This document shows, one piece after another, positions 49,382 to 58,035 of a stretch of DNA of 64,000 nt. A program made the translations under genes and the position numbers. Below the pieces are notes generated by a model. That model searched no databases. It had not been told where the DNA came from and saw only the letters and a program-made list of their open reading frames with translations. How positions within the stretch are numbered: the first letter of the stretch is position 1; the number at the start of each line of letters is the position of its first letter. The stretch comes from JASLDZ01 sp038226305 (lineage in GTDB: Bacteria; Pseudomonadota; Alphaproteobacteria; Caulobacterales; Caulobacteraceae), in the NCBI GenBank assembly GCA_038226305.1, contig JBBRQN010000001.1, positions 62,001 to 126,000 of the forward strand, in the 5' to 3' direction.

Positions 49382-50152
49382 TCACGAACCGTCTGGCGCC
49401 GGGCCTCTCGGGGTGGAGCCGAAGCGCAGGCCGTGCATGGCGCTGGCGGGGAGGCAGCCGACGCCCAGGTTGGAGAAGCTGGCGCCCGGCTCGCAGGGGG
49501 TGATGGGGTTGGGCATGGCGCCCTCGTGGTCCCGGCGACGAGCATCCTGGGCCGCCTGCCGGTCGTAGGCGCCGCGTTTCAGGGGCGGGATGGTGTCCAC
49601 CGTGGCGCCCCGCGCCTTTGGCAGCTCGGCGAGCTTGCGGTCGCAGGCGGCGCGCTCGGCGGCGTTCAGGCGCAGGAACACCTCGTGGGAACAGCCGATG
49701 GCTTCGCGAACCGCGCCGCGGGGGTCGCCGCTCGAGGCGGAGGTATCGCTGCCGGGGCGCGGGGCTGCAGCTCCCGGGGCGGCCGGTGCAGAGGCGGCAG
49801 CGGGCGCAGGCGCTGCTGGCTGCTGGGCTGGCGCGGGGGCCGGGCGAGGCGGGGCGGCCGGGGTTGGGGCGCGCGGGGCCTTCAGCTCGGCGGGCCGGGT
49901 CGGCTTTGGCCGGGCCGTCGCGGCCGGGAGGTTGGCTGTGGGCTGCGGGGCGACGATGGAGGAGGGCGGGCTCGGCAGGCGGACGATCGACGGGGCGAGG
50001 CTGACCACCACGTCCGGCCGCCAGTCCGCCGTGGGCAGGCGCAGGGCAGGGGCGGTCCAGGCGAGGAGCGTGAGGAGCACGGCGTGCACCATGAGCGACG
50101 CGGCGACCGCGCCCCGGCTCACGCCCGGCCTCTTCACACCCGCCTTCGACAC
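49382..50152 (-). CDS. membrane-anchored protein with conserved C-x-H-x2-FLRL motif (tandem paralog A)
   Basis: GTG 50152 is chosen because AGGAGG lies 4 bases upstream; the frame is open much further but that part is antisense to amtB's terminator and not coding. The product is 256 residues. It has an N-terminal helix (about 13-32, RGAVAASLMVHAVLLTLLAW), a long Pro/Ala-rich linker, then CSHEVFLRLNAAERAACDRKL, KRGAYDRQAAQDARRRD and a tail with two cysteines (TPCEPGAS, VGCLPAS). The motif matches that of the gene 91 bases downstream. No known domain is recognised. Both genes end before the GST gene, which runs the other way. Confidence 0.65.
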   Translation of the reverse strand: MSKAGVKRPGVSRGAVAASLMVHAVLLTLLAWTAPALRLPTADWRPDVVVSLAPSIVRLPSPPSSIVAPQPTANLPAATARPKPTRPAELKAPRAPTPAAPPRPAPAPAQQPAAPAPAAASAPAAPGAAAPRPGSDTSASSGDPRGAVREAIGCSHEVFLRLNAAERAACDRKLAELPKARGATVDTIPPLKRGAYDRQAAQDARRRDHEGAMPNPITPCEPGASFSNLGVGCLPASAMHGLRFGSTPRGPAPDGS

Positions 50153-50246
50153 CCGCCCTCCTGCAACGCTGATCGCATGAGCCTGAATCGCAGGCTGTGG
50201 CGCAAGCGTGGCGTTGCGCGCAGTTGGCGCTGCGCGGTTTCGGCCA

Positions 50247-50280
50247 AGAAAAAACGGCCGCCCCGGAGGGGACGGCCGCT
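50247..50280 (-). terminator. rho-independent terminator after amtB
   Basis: On the minus strand: CGGCCGTCCCC, loop TCC, GGGGCGGCCG, then TTTTTTC. The stem is 10 bp with one bulged T, and the T tract is strong. It is 70 bases after the amtB stop and closes the glnK-amtB unit. Confidence 0.9.
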
Positions 50281-50349
50281 GAGATCTTCCGGGGAGGAAA
50301 GAATCGGGCGGGTCGTGCGCTTGCGCGCCAGACCCGCCCTTCGTTTGCG

Positions 50350-51795
50350 TTAGTGCTCGTGCAGGGCTTCGCCGTGGAGGGCGGCGTCCAGGCCCTCGTC
50401 CTCGGCATCGGCCGAGACGCGCAGACCGGTGACGACCTTGCAGATCATCAGGATCACCAGGGTGCCCACGGCGGAGTAGACCACCGTGACGCCCACACCG
50501 ATCGCCTGGGTGACGATGGAGTGCACCTTGCCGAGCGCGTTGATCGAGGCGTCGGCGAACACACCCGTGAGGAGCGCGCCGATGATGCCGCCGATGCCGT
50601 GCACGCCGAAGGCGTCCAGGCTGTCGTCGTACTTCAGGAGCTTCTTGAGCCACACGGAGCCCACGTAGCAGCCCGCACCGGCGGCGATGCCAATGATGAG
50701 CGCGCCCGTGGGGTTCACGAAGCCCGCGGCGGGTGTCACCGCCACAAGGCCCGCGACGGCGCCGGAGGCGAGGCCCAGCATGCCGGGCTTCTTGCGCTCG
50801 ACCCACTCCACCAGCATCCAGGCCAGGGCGGCCGCGGCGGTGGCGATCTGGGTGTTGGCCATGGCCACGCCCGCCAGGGCGTTGGCACCGACCGCGGAGC
50901 CGGCGTTAAAGCCGAACCAGCCGACCCAGAGGAGCGAGGCGCCGATCATGGTGTAGATCAGGTTGTTCGGCGCCATGTTCTCGGTGCCGTAGCCGCGGCG
51001 CTTGCCCAGAACGATGGCGCAGACGAGGCCCGCAACGCCGGCGTTGATGTGCACCACGGTGCCGCCCGCGAAGTCGAGCACGCCCATGCCGCCCAGGAAG
51101 CCGCCGCCCCACACCCAGTGGGCGATCGGGCCGTAGACGAAGATCGACCACAGGATGGTGAAGAGCAGCACCGCCGCGAACTTCATCCGCTCGGCAAATG
51201 CGCCGCAGATCAGGGCCGGGGTGATGATGGCGAAGGTCATCTGGTACATCATGAAGACGTACTCGGGGATGGTGTTGCCCGCGCCGGCGATCAGATAGGG
51301 CTTGTTGTCAGCCACAGGGCTGATCCCCTCCAGCATGATCTTGGCGAAGCCGCCGATGTACTTGTTGGTGTTCGCGTCAGTCGCGGTTCCGAAGGCGATG
51401 GAATATTCCACCAGGAACCACACGACGGTGACCACGGCGGTGATGGCGAAGCTCTGCGCCACCGTCGCGATCACGTTCTTGCGCCGGACCATGCCGCCGT
51501 AGAACAGGGCGAGGCCGGGGATAGTCATCAGAAGCACGAGGGCTGTGGAGGTGAGCATCCACGCCGTGTCGCCCGTGTCGATCTTCTGCGCCGCAGGGGC
51601 CGCAGCCGCAGCCGGGGCGGCCGCCGGAGCCGCGGCGGGCGCCGCAGCCGGACCGGTGGCGTTTTCAGCCGGGGTGGAGACGGCAACGGTGGCGGCCGTA
51701 GCGTTCGCCAGACTGACTCCGGGCGCCATGGCCAGAGCCAGGCCGGCGGCGAGGCCGATCCCGGCCAGGGTTCTTGTGAGTGCGCGTTTCAGCAT
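50350..51795 (-). CDS. amtB: ammonium transporter
   Basis: A trimeric ammonium channel of the inner membrane. ATG 51795 with AGGGGA upstream gives 481 residues, including a signal peptide (MLKRALTRTLAGIG...ALAMAP) and an Ala-rich stretch before the first helix. The core motifs are DTAWMLTSTALVLLMTIPGLALFYGG (in part), DFAGGTVVHINAGVAGL and WMLVEW, with the two pore His residues. The C-terminal tail that PII proteins plug is present. It lies 28 bases after glnK, the usual paired arrangement. Confidence 0.96.
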   Translation of the reverse strand: MLKRALTRTLAGIGLAAGLALAMAPGVSLANATAATVAVSTPAENATGPAAAPAAAPAAAPAAAAAPAAQKIDTGDTAWMLTSTALVLLMTIPGLALFYGGMVRRKNVIATVAQSFAITAVVTVVWFLVEYSIAFGTATDANTNKYIGGFAKIMLEGISPVADNKPYLIAGAGNTIPEYVFMMYQMTFAIITPALICGAFAERMKFAAVLLFTILWSIFVYGPIAHWVWGGGFLGGMGVLDFAGGTVVHINAGVAGLVCAIVLGKRRGYGTENMAPNNLIYTMIGASLLWVGWFGFNAGSAVGANALAGVAMANTQIATAAAALAWMLVEWVERKKPGMLGLASGAVAGLVAVTPAAGFVNPTGALIIGIAAGAGCYVGSVWLKKLLKYDDSLDAFGVHGIGGIIGALLTGVFADASINALGKVHSIVTQAIGVGVTVVYSAVGTLVILMICKVVTGLRVSADAEDEGLDAALHGEALHEH

Positions 51796-51823
51796 CGGAT
51801 GAGATCCCCTCAAACTTCTGTCG

Positions 51824-52162
51824 TCACAGCGCCGAGGCGCCGGTTTCGCGGGTGCGGATGCGGATGGCCTGGGCCACGTCGAGCACGAAGATCTTGCCGT
51901 CTCCGATCTTGCCCGAGCCCGCGGTGGTGCAGATGGCGTCGATCACGGCGTCGACGATGTCGTCGGAGACCACGCACTCGATCTTCATCTTGGGCACGAA
52001 GGTCACGGCGTATTCGGCGCCGCGATAGATCTCGGTGTGCCCCTTCTGGCGGCCGTGGCCCTGGACCTCGGACACCGTCATGCCTTCGGCTCCGGCCGCG
52101 GCGAGGGCGGTGCGGACTTCGTCCAGCTTGAACGGCTTGATGATCGCGATCACCAGCTTCAT
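51824..52162 (-). CDS. glnK: nitrogen regulatory protein P-II (GlnK)
   Basis: The product is 112 residues. The T-loop reads GHTEIYRGAEYAVTF, and Tyr 51 in GAEY is the uridylylation site. GKIGDGKIFV is the B-loop. As it lies directly before amtB, it is the GlnK-type paralog that blocks the ammonium channel when nitrogen is plentiful. The second PII gene at 54.8 kb lies next to glnA and is the GlnB type. Confidence 0.95.
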   Translation of the reverse strand: MKLVIAIIKPFKLDEVRTALAAAGAEGMTVSEVQGHGRQKGHTEIYRGAEYAVTFVPKMKIECVVSDDIVDAVIDAICTTAGSGKIGDGKIFVLDVAQAIRIRTRETGASAL

Positions 52163-52335
52163 GCGAAAAACTCCTGCGGGCGCGTGGCCCGGATTGCGAG
52201 GATCAGCCTAGCGGGCATGTGGGGGAGCGGACCGGCTGCGCATGGCCGACGGCACCGCTTGGCCCCGTGCGCCGAAGGCTTGGGCGTGGAAACCGCGACG
52301 GCGCCTCAGCACTAGGCGCCGCCGCGATCAGGGCA

Positions 52336-53115
52336 TCAGTAGGTGAGCTTCAGGCCGGCGATGAAGCGGTCGCCGTAGACCTTGCCGAAGCCGTGCTCAT
52401 CGGTGTCCCAGTAGCGCAGGTCGATGGAGACGTGGTCGATCAGGGCGTAGGTCGCCCCGACATTCCAGGTCGTGTAGTCGGCGGTGGACTTCTCGATCTC
52501 CTGCCGGCCGACGGCGCCGGAGAAGGTCAGCTTCTTGTCGAAGGCCCAGGCGGCGTTGGCCTCGTAGTATTCGGCGTTGCCGGTCTCCCCGGTGAAGTCC
52601 GGGGAGTAATAGAAGGAGGCGCCGACGGTGACGGGCCCGAAGGCCTTGCTGCCCTTGATGTAGCCTTCGAAGTAATCGACGTTGGGCAGGTAGCTCGGCT
52701 GGTTGGCGTAGGCGTAGTAGATGCCGCCGATGTCCAGGGCTACGCCCGCGACGGTGGGCTTCCAGCCGCCGTAGACGTCGATCTCGTGCGAGGTGTCCTT
52801 GTCGCCGAACGGCGAGAAGTCGAGGTTGGACTGCCAGACGCCCGCGTAGAAGTCCTGATAGGTGGCGTCGATGCCTGCGAACAGCGAGACTTTCCCGTTG
52901 GTCTGGCTGACGCCGCGGAACGCGTAGTCGTTGGCGAGGCCGATATTGTAGCTGATCGCCACCGGGCCGAACTTGTTGAGGCTGAACTGAGGTTCGGCGG
53001 CGGCGGGGGCGGCAGGCGGGGCCTGTGCAGCAGCGGCGGTGGCAATCGCCAGGGGCGCGCAGATCGCCGCGCCCGCGAGAACGACGGACAAGGCCGCCCG
53101 TGTGAAACTCCGCAT
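52336..53115 (-). CDS. TorF-type putative porin
   Basis: The product is 259 residues with a signal peptide ending AAAAQA near residue 31. The mature part shows the family pattern ISYNIGLANDYAFRGVSQTNGK, YQDFYAGVWQSNLDF, HEIDVYGGWKP and IGGIYYAYANQP, and ends AGLKLTY, an aromatic C-terminus fit for outer-membrane insertion. This is the 'TorF family putative porin' group. It sits between glnA and glnK on the same strand, so a link to nitrogen supply is likely, but the solute is unknown. Confidence 0.85.
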   Translation of the reverse strand: MRSFTRAALSVVLAGAAICAPLAIATAAAAQAPPAAPAAAEPQFSLNKFGPVAISYNIGLANDYAFRGVSQTNGKVSLFAGIDATYQDFYAGVWQSNLDFSPFGDKDTSHEIDVYGGWKPTVAGVALDIGGIYYAYANQPSYLPNVDYFEGYIKGSKAFGPVTVGASFYYSPDFTGETGNAEYYEANAAWAFDKKLTFSGAVGRQEIEKSTADYTTWNVGATYALIDHVSIDLRYWDTDEHGFGKVYGDRFIAGLKLTY

Positions 53116-53256
53116 GTTTGATCCCCAAGTTGCGTCGCTAGGCGATCATCCTGCCTCGGCGGGTGGGGCTTGGATGCGTTTAGGGGTGCAAAATTGTTAA
53201 CAGATGCGTGAATGGCTACGCTTTGACCGCTGACGCCGCATTTTTGTGCACTGCAA
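53116..53256 (-). promoter_or_regulatory. torF upstream region
   Basis: An AT-rich island, unusual here, holds the 8-bp palindrome TGTTAACA (53195-53202) next to TTTTGCACC on the minus strand. A TGCAC half-site near 53246 also recalls the NtrC operator TGCACY-N5-GGTGCA, but no complete site is present. It is the probable promoter of torF, and perhaps of glnK-amtB. Confidence 0.3.
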
Positions 53257-53289
53257 CGAAAACGGCCGCCGGATCGCTCCGACGGCCGC
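53257..53289 (-). terminator. rho-independent terminator after glnA, GCGA loop
   Basis: On the minus strand: CGGCCGTCGGA, loop GCGA, TCCGGCGGCCG, then TTTTCGTT. An 11-bp stem with one G-T pair. It lies 26 bases after the glnA stop, so torF must have its own promoter or depend on readthrough. Confidence 0.88.
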
Positions 53290-53314
53290 CAGCTTCCACC
53301 GCTGAGTCAGCGCC

Positions 53315-54721
53315 TTAGCAGTTGTAGTACATGTCGAATTCCACCGGGTGCGGATGGAGTTGCAGGCGGGCGACCTCGGTCTCCTTCAGCTCGATGTAGC
53401 TGTCGATGAAGTCGTCATCCATCACACCGCCCTTCTTGAGGAAGGCCCGGTCGGCGCTGAGGGCGTCCAGGGCCTCGCGCAGGGAGCCGGCCACCTCGGG
53501 CACGCTCTTCTGCTCCTGCGGGGGCAGGTCGTAGAGGTTCTTGTCCAGGGCGGGGCCGGGATCGATCCGGTTTTCGATGCCGTCCAGGCCCGCCATGAGC
53601 AGGGCCACGAAGGTGAGGTAGGGGTTGCCCATCGGGTCGGGGAAACGCACCTCGATCCGCTTGGCCTTGGGCGACGACACGTAGGGGATGCGGATCGACG
53701 CCGAGCGGTTGCGCGACGAATAGGCCAGCTTCACCGGGGCTTCGTAGCCGGGCACCAGGCGCTTGTAGGAGTTGGTGGTGGAGTTGGCGAAGGCGTTGAT
53801 GGCCTTGGCGTGCTTGATGACGCCGCCGATGTACCAGAGGCACATGTCCGACAGGCCGGCGTACTTGTCGCCGGCGAAGAGCGGCTTGCCGTCCTTCCAG
53901 ATGGACTGGTGGCAGTGCATGCCCGAGCCGTTGTCGCCGAAATACGGCTTGGCCATGAAGGTGGCGCTCTTGCCGTAGGCGGCGGCCACGTTCTGCACCA
54001 CGTACTTATAGAGCTGCATCCGATCGGCCATGGTGATCAGGTCGGAGAACTTCAGGCCGAGTTCGTGCTGGGCGGGCGCCACCTCGTGGTGGTGCTTCTC
54101 GGGCATGAGACCCATCTCGCCCATCACAGCCAGCATCTCGCCGCGCAGGTCCTGGCCGGAGTCGATGGGGTTGACCGGGAAGTAGCCGCCCTTGGGGCCC
54201 GGGCGGGCGCCCATGTTGCCCTCGGCGTATTCCTTGTTGGTGTTGGCCGGCAGCTCCAGGGAGTCGAAGCTGTAGCCGGTGTTGTGCGGGGCGGTGGACC
54301 ACTTCACGTCGTCGAACACGAAGAACTCGGCCTCGGGGCCGAAGTACACCACGTCGCCCACGCCGGCCGACTGCACGTAGGTGAGCGCCTTCTTGGCGAT
54401 GGAGCGGGGATCGCGCGAATAGGGCTCGCCGGAATCCGGGTTCATCACGTCGCAGAACAGGAACATCGTGGTCTGCTGGTAGAACGGGTCGATGTAGGCC
54501 GTGCTGAGGTCCGGCTTCAGCAGCATGTCGCTCTCGTTGATGGCCTTCCAGCCAGCGATGGACGAGCCGTCGAACATGGTGCCCTCGGTGAGGAACTCCT
54601 CGTCCACGAGGTCGATGTCGAAGGTCACGTGCTGCATTTTGCCGCGAATGTCGGTGAAGCGCACGTCGACGTACTTGACGTCCTTTTCCTTGATCATGGC
54701 CTGGATATCGGCGGGCTTCAT
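53315..54721 (-). CDS. glnA: glutamine synthetase, type I
   Basis: Makes glutamine from glutamate and ammonia with ATP; the enzyme is a dodecamer. The product is 468 residues. The N-terminal segment KYVDVRFTDIRGKMQHV, the catalytic GSGMHCHQSIWKDGKPLF, the RNRSASIRIPYV strand and the adenylylation site NLYDLPPQE (Tyr near 394) are all present, so activity should be controlled by the GlnE adenylyltransferase. glnB lies 72 bases upstream on the same strand. Confidence 0.97.
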   Translation of the reverse strand: MKPADIQAMIKEKDVKYVDVRFTDIRGKMQHVTFDIDLVDEEFLTEGTMFDGSSIAGWKAINESDMLLKPDLSTAYIDPFYQQTTMFLFCDVMNPDSGEPYSRDPRSIAKKALTYVQSAGVGDVVYFGPEAEFFVFDDVKWSTAPHNTGYSFDSLELPANTNKEYAEGNMGARPGPKGGYFPVNPIDSGQDLRGEMLAVMGEMGLMPEKHHHEVAPAQHELGLKFSDLITMADRMQLYKYVVQNVAAAYGKSATFMAKPYFGDNGSGMHCHQSIWKDGKPLFAGDKYAGLSDMCLWYIGGVIKHAKAINAFANSTTNSYKRLVPGYEAPVKLAYSSRNRSASIRIPYVSSPKAKRIEVRFPDPMGNPYLTFVALLMAGLDGIENRIDPGPALDKNLYDLPPQEQKSVPEVAGSLREALDALSADRAFLKKGGVMDDDFIDSYIELKETEVARLQLHPHPVEFDMYYNC

Positions 54722-54793
54722 GAGGTCTGTCCTTGAGCGAGGCCGGGGCGGAGGGAGCCGCCTGCGGCGAGAGGATGAAAAAGGGGGCGGGGC

Positions 54794-55132
54794 CTAGATG
54801 GCCTGCGGGCCGGTTTCACCGGTTCGGATGCGGATCACGTCGGCGATGTCGGACACGAAGATCTTGCCGTCGCCTATGCGGCCCGTGCGGGCGGCGGCGA
54901 CGATGGCCTCGATGGTGCGGTCGGCCATGTCGTCGGCGACCACCACCTCGATCTTGATCTTGGGCAGGAAGTCGATGACGTACTCGGCCCCGCGATAGAG
55001 CTCGGTATGGCCCTTCTGGCGGCCATAGCCCTTGGCTTCGAGCACGGTCATGCCTTGCACGCCGAGGTCCTGAAGCGCCTCCTTCACCTCGTCCAGCTTG
55101 AAGGGTTTGATGACGGCTTCGATCTTCTTCAT
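54794..55132 (-). CDS. glnB: nitrogen regulatory protein P-II (GlnB)
   Basis: The product is 112 residues: MKKIEAVIKPFKLDEVKEAL, T-loop GHTELYRGAEYVIDFLP with the uridylylated Tyr 51, and GRIGDGKIFVSDI. It signals nitrogen and energy status to the glutamine synthetase adenylyltransferase and the NtrB kinase. It is just upstream of glnA, the standard alphaproteobacterial order, and is about 60 percent similar to the GlnK at 51.8 kb by eye. Confidence 0.95.
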   Translation of the reverse strand: MKKIEAVIKPFKLDEVKEALQDLGVQGMTVLEAKGYGRQKGHTELYRGAEYVIDFLPKIKIEVVVADDMADRTIEAIVAAARTGRIGDGKIFVSDIADVIRIRTGETGPQAI

Positions 55133-55301
55133 AGGGCGACGTAAAGCGGACCGAGGGGCCTGTGGCGGAAGCGCTGATTACCAATGAGCATGAACCGGCG
55201 GCCCCCTCAAGCGGGGGGGTATGCGGCGCAAGGCCCGTCCGGGTGCGATTTGTCGGCGCCGCGCGCTTGAGCATGGGGCGCCGTCGCGCTAGGCGCCGCT
55301 C

Positions 55302-55880
55302 ATGAGCCTCATCCACCTCATCCGCCACGGACAACCGCTTTCCGGCTGGGGCGAGCCGGGCGGCTCCCCCGATCCCGGCCTCAGCCCCGCCGGCACAGGC
55401 GAGGCGCAGGCGACGGCGCAGGCGCTGTTCGCCCTGCCGCCGGGTGAGCGGCCCACCCGTGTGCTCACCTCGCCCCTGCAGCGCTGTCGCGAGACGGCCG
55501 CGCACTTCGCCCGCCTTCTGGGCATGGACCCGGTGGTGGAGGCGGCGGTGGCCGAGATCCCGACACCGACGGGCATCGTGGGGCCGGACCGGGCCCCCTG
55601 GCTGCGAAAGGCCATGGGCGGCACCTGGGCCGCCATCGAGGGGGTGGACGGGGAGGCCTGGCGGGCCAGCGTGGTCGCAGCCGTGCTCGAGGCGGCAGGG
55701 GCGGCGGTGTTCACCCACTTCGTGGCCATCAACGCGGCCGTGACGGCGGCCACGGGCTCGGCGCAGGTGCTCGCGTTCCAGCCCGCTCCAGGGTCGATCA
55801 CGACCCTGCGGATCGAAAACGGGGCCTTGCGGCTGGTGAGCCTGGGCCAAGGCCTTTCCGAAACGGGGCGCGTGCTGTGA
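55302..55880 (+). CDS. histidine phosphatase family protein
   Basis: The product is 192 residues. The catalytic RHG is at LIHLIRHGQPLS (His near residue 9); the second conserved part is SPLQRCRETAAHFARLLG. The late catalytic His is in VFTHFVAINAAV. This is the phosphoglycerate mutase-like fold; substrates range from sugars to proteins. Its stop overlaps the next gene's GTG start (GTGA), so the phosphatase is made together with the NAD(P)HX repair enzyme. Confidence 0.88.
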   Translation: MSLIHLIRHGQPLSGWGEPGGSPDPGLSPAGTGEAQATAQALFALPPGERPTRVLTSPLQRCRETAAHFARLLGMDPVVEAAVAEIPTPTGIVGPDRAPWLRKAMGGTWAAIEGVDGEAWRASVVAAVLEAAGAAVFTHFVAINAAVTAATGSAQVLAFQPAPGSITTLRIENGALRLVSLGQGLSETGRVL

Positions 55881-57328
55881 TTCTGACCGTCGCCGAAAAG
55901 CGCGCGCAGGATCGCGCCACCATCGCCGCCGGAACGAGCGAGGCGACGCTGATGCGCCGGGCGGGCGAGGCCGTGGCCCGGGCCATCGAAACGCGGTGGG
56001 CGCCGCGCCCCACGGTGGTGCTGTGCGGGCCGGGGGGCAACGGTGGCGACGGCTACGTCGCGGCCCGTCGCCTGCAGCAGGCGGGCTGGCCTGTATGGGT
56101 GGCCCGCTCGGGCGAGCCCCGGGCCGGCTCGGCCGCGGCGGAGCACGCTGCGGCCTACACAGGCGAGGTGCGGCGGCTGGATGGCCGGGCGCTGGCCGGG
56201 GCGGAACTCGTGGTGGATGCCCTCTATGGCGCAGGCCTGTCGCGCGCCCTGCCGGCCGATGCCGCCGCCGTGCTGCGGGCGGTGGATGCGGCGGGGCTGG
56301 ACGTCTGCGCCGTCGATCTGCCGAGCGGAGTGGATGCCGATCGGGGCACGGCGGGCGATGCGTCCCCCCGCGCCCGGCTCACCGTCACCTTCGGAGCCAA
56401 GTCGCCCGCCCACGTGCTCCAGCCGGGACGGGCGCATTGCGGTGCGGTGGAGGTGGCCGACATAGGTCTCCTGCCCGTGGCGGAAGGCTTGCTGCATGAG
56501 AACGTCCCGGCGCTGTGGGCGTCGCGGTTACCCTGGCCTGCCGTGGGCTCGCACAAGGTGCAGCGCGGGCGGCTGGTGGTCGTCAGCGGGCCGGCGAGTT
56601 CAACGGGCGCGGCGAGGCTGGCGGCGCGGGCCGGCCTGCGCGTCGGTGCGGGGCTCGTGACCGTCTTGAGCCCGCAGGACGCCCTGCGGGTGAACGCCGT
56701 CGCCCTGGAGGCGGTGATGGTGCGCCCCTTCGATACCGATGCCGAGCTGATCGACCTGGTCGAGCACGCCGACGCCGCCGTGATCGGCCCCGGCGCTGGG
56801 GTGGACGAGGCGACGGCCGCCAATCTCCTTGCCCTGGCTCAGACCGGGGCGGCGCTGGTGGTCGACGCCGATGCGCTGACCGTGTTCCGGGAAGACGCGG
56901 AGTCCCTGTTCTCGGCGCTGGACCGCGACGACGTGCTCACCCCGCACCCGGGGGAGTTCGAGCGGGTGTTCCCCGGCCTCCTCAAGGAAAGCCTCAGCCG
57001 CATCCACGCCTGCCGGGCGGCCGCAGCCGAAGCGGGGGCCGTGGTGGTGCTCAAGGGCGCCGACACCGCGATCGCCGGGCCGGACGGGCGGGCGGTGGTG
57101 AACACCAACGGCTCGCCCTGGCTGGCGACCGCGGGTTCGGGCGACGTGCTGGCCGGGCTGATCGGCGGGCTCCTGGCGCAGGGCATGGACAGCTTCGAGG
57201 CGGCCTGCGCAGCCGTGTGGATCCACGCCGAGGCCGGCTCAGGCTTCGGACCGGGCCTCATCGCCGAAGACCTGCCGGACCTGACGCCGCGGGTGCTCGG
57301 CACCCTGTGGCGCGACCGGCCGCAATGA
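55877..57328 (+). CDS. nnr: bifunctional NAD(P)HX epimerase / ADP-dependent dehydratase
   Basis: Repairs hydrated NADH and NADPH, which form spontaneously. The product is 483 residues, a fusion of both activities. The N-terminal epimerase (YjeF-N, about 1-210) has MRRAGEAVARAIE, LCGPGGNGGDGYVAARRL and DALYGAGLSR. The C-terminal kinase-like dehydratase (about 220-483) has GPGAGVDEATAAN, VVDADALTVF, LTPHPGEFERVFPG and NGSPWLATAGSGDVLAGLIGG (in part). It overlaps the phosphatase gene by 4 bases. Confidence 0.94.
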   Translation: MILTVAEKRAQDRATIAAGTSEATLMRRAGEAVARAIETRWAPRPTVVLCGPGGNGGDGYVAARRLQQAGWPVWVARSGEPRAGSAAAEHAAAYTGEVRRLDGRALAGAELVVDALYGAGLSRALPADAAAVLRAVDAAGLDVCAVDLPSGVDADRGTAGDASPRARLTVTFGAKSPAHVLQPGRAHCGAVEVADIGLLPVAEGLLHENVPALWASRLPWPAVGSHKVQRGRLVVVSGPASSTGAARLAARAGLRVGAGLVTVLSPQDALRVNAVALEAVMVRPFDTDAELIDLVEHADAAVIGPGAGVDEATAANLLALAQTGAALVVDADALTVFREDAESLFSALDRDDVLTPHPGEFERVFPGLLKESLSRIHACRAAAAEAGAVVVLKGADTAIAGPDGRAVVNTNGSPWLATAGSGDVLAGLIGGLLAQGMDSFEAACAAVWIHAEAGSGFGPGLIAEDLPDLTPRVLGTLWRDRPQ

Positions 57329-57420
57329 CAATCTCGTCATCTGATAGGTTCGTGTAACAATTCGAGCGACGCGGCGCGGCGTTGCAGGCAGCCTCGGGGC
57401 AACCTTGCCGAGGGGCCCCG

Positions 57421-57678
57421 ATGCCGCGCTACTACTTCCATGCCGAAGATCACCGGCTGATCACCGACACCGAGGGGGCTGAGCTCGCGGGGGTTGAGGA
57501 AGCGAAGGCTGAGGCCGTCCACCGCGCCTGCAAGCTGCTCACCGCCGACCCTGGTGCGCTGTGGGAGACCAAGCGCTGGCGCCTGGTGATCACCGACGCC
57601 GACGCCCGCATCCTCTTCACCATCGAGATCCGCCCGGAGGCTGGGGTGAACGTCATCCCCTGGCGCGCAGCGGGCTGA
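57421..57678 (+). CDS. DUF6894-like small protein
   Basis: The product is 85 residues. It begins MPRYYFHAEDHRLITDTEG, the pattern 'RYYFHxxDxxxxxDxxG' of a small alphaproteobacterial family (DUF6894), then ELAGVEEAKAEAVHRACKLL and the strand WRLVITDADARILFTIEI. GAGGGG lies 4 bases before ATG 57421. It is soluble, with no signal. Function is unknown; some members are near stress genes. It is on its own between nnr and tRNA-Leu. Confidence 0.8.
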   Translation: MPRYYFHAEDHRLITDTEGAELAGVEEAKAEAVHRACKLLTADPGALWETKRWRLVITDADARILFTIEIRPEAGVNVIPWRAAG

Positions 57679-57745
57679 AGCCAGCGGCCGGTCGCCCGCC
57701 CTTGACGGCACCCGCCAGCCGAACGACACCGACGCCCCGACCCGT

Positions 57746-57830
57746 GCGGACGTGGCGGAACTGGTAGACGCACTGGATTTAGGTTCCAGCGCCGCAAGGC
57801 TTGGGGGTTCGAGTCCCCCCGTCCGCACCA
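57746..57830 (+). tRNA. tRNA-Leu (anticodon TAG)
   Basis: The acceptor GCGGACG pairs with CGTCCGC. The anticodon loop TTTAGGT in stem CTGGA/TCCAG gives UAG. A long variable arm (class II) follows. T arm GGGGTTCGAGTCCCC; CCA encoded. Confidence 0.97.
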
Positions 57831-58035
57831 CACGGCTTCCGATGGCGCATCGGCGCTTTGCCGGGGTTCACCTTACCCGGCCTTTGACCGGCGCCGGGTG
57901 CGGTGACATAACGCGCGCTCTTCGATGCACCGGGTTCGAGACGCTCGACCCCGGCCGCCGTCGCCGACCCACCCCTCTCCGAACGGTGCGCCCACGTTGG
58001 TGGCGCCCGGTCGAGACCGTTGAAGAAGAAGTCGA

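Noticed and set aside
55215..55250. A sigma-54-like site (GGAC...CCTTGC) upstream of glnB on the minus strand
   Set aside because: The GG and GC elements are 9 rather than 10 bases apart and the TGGCAC part is poor. Without the correct spacing it is not a credible -24/-12 promoter.
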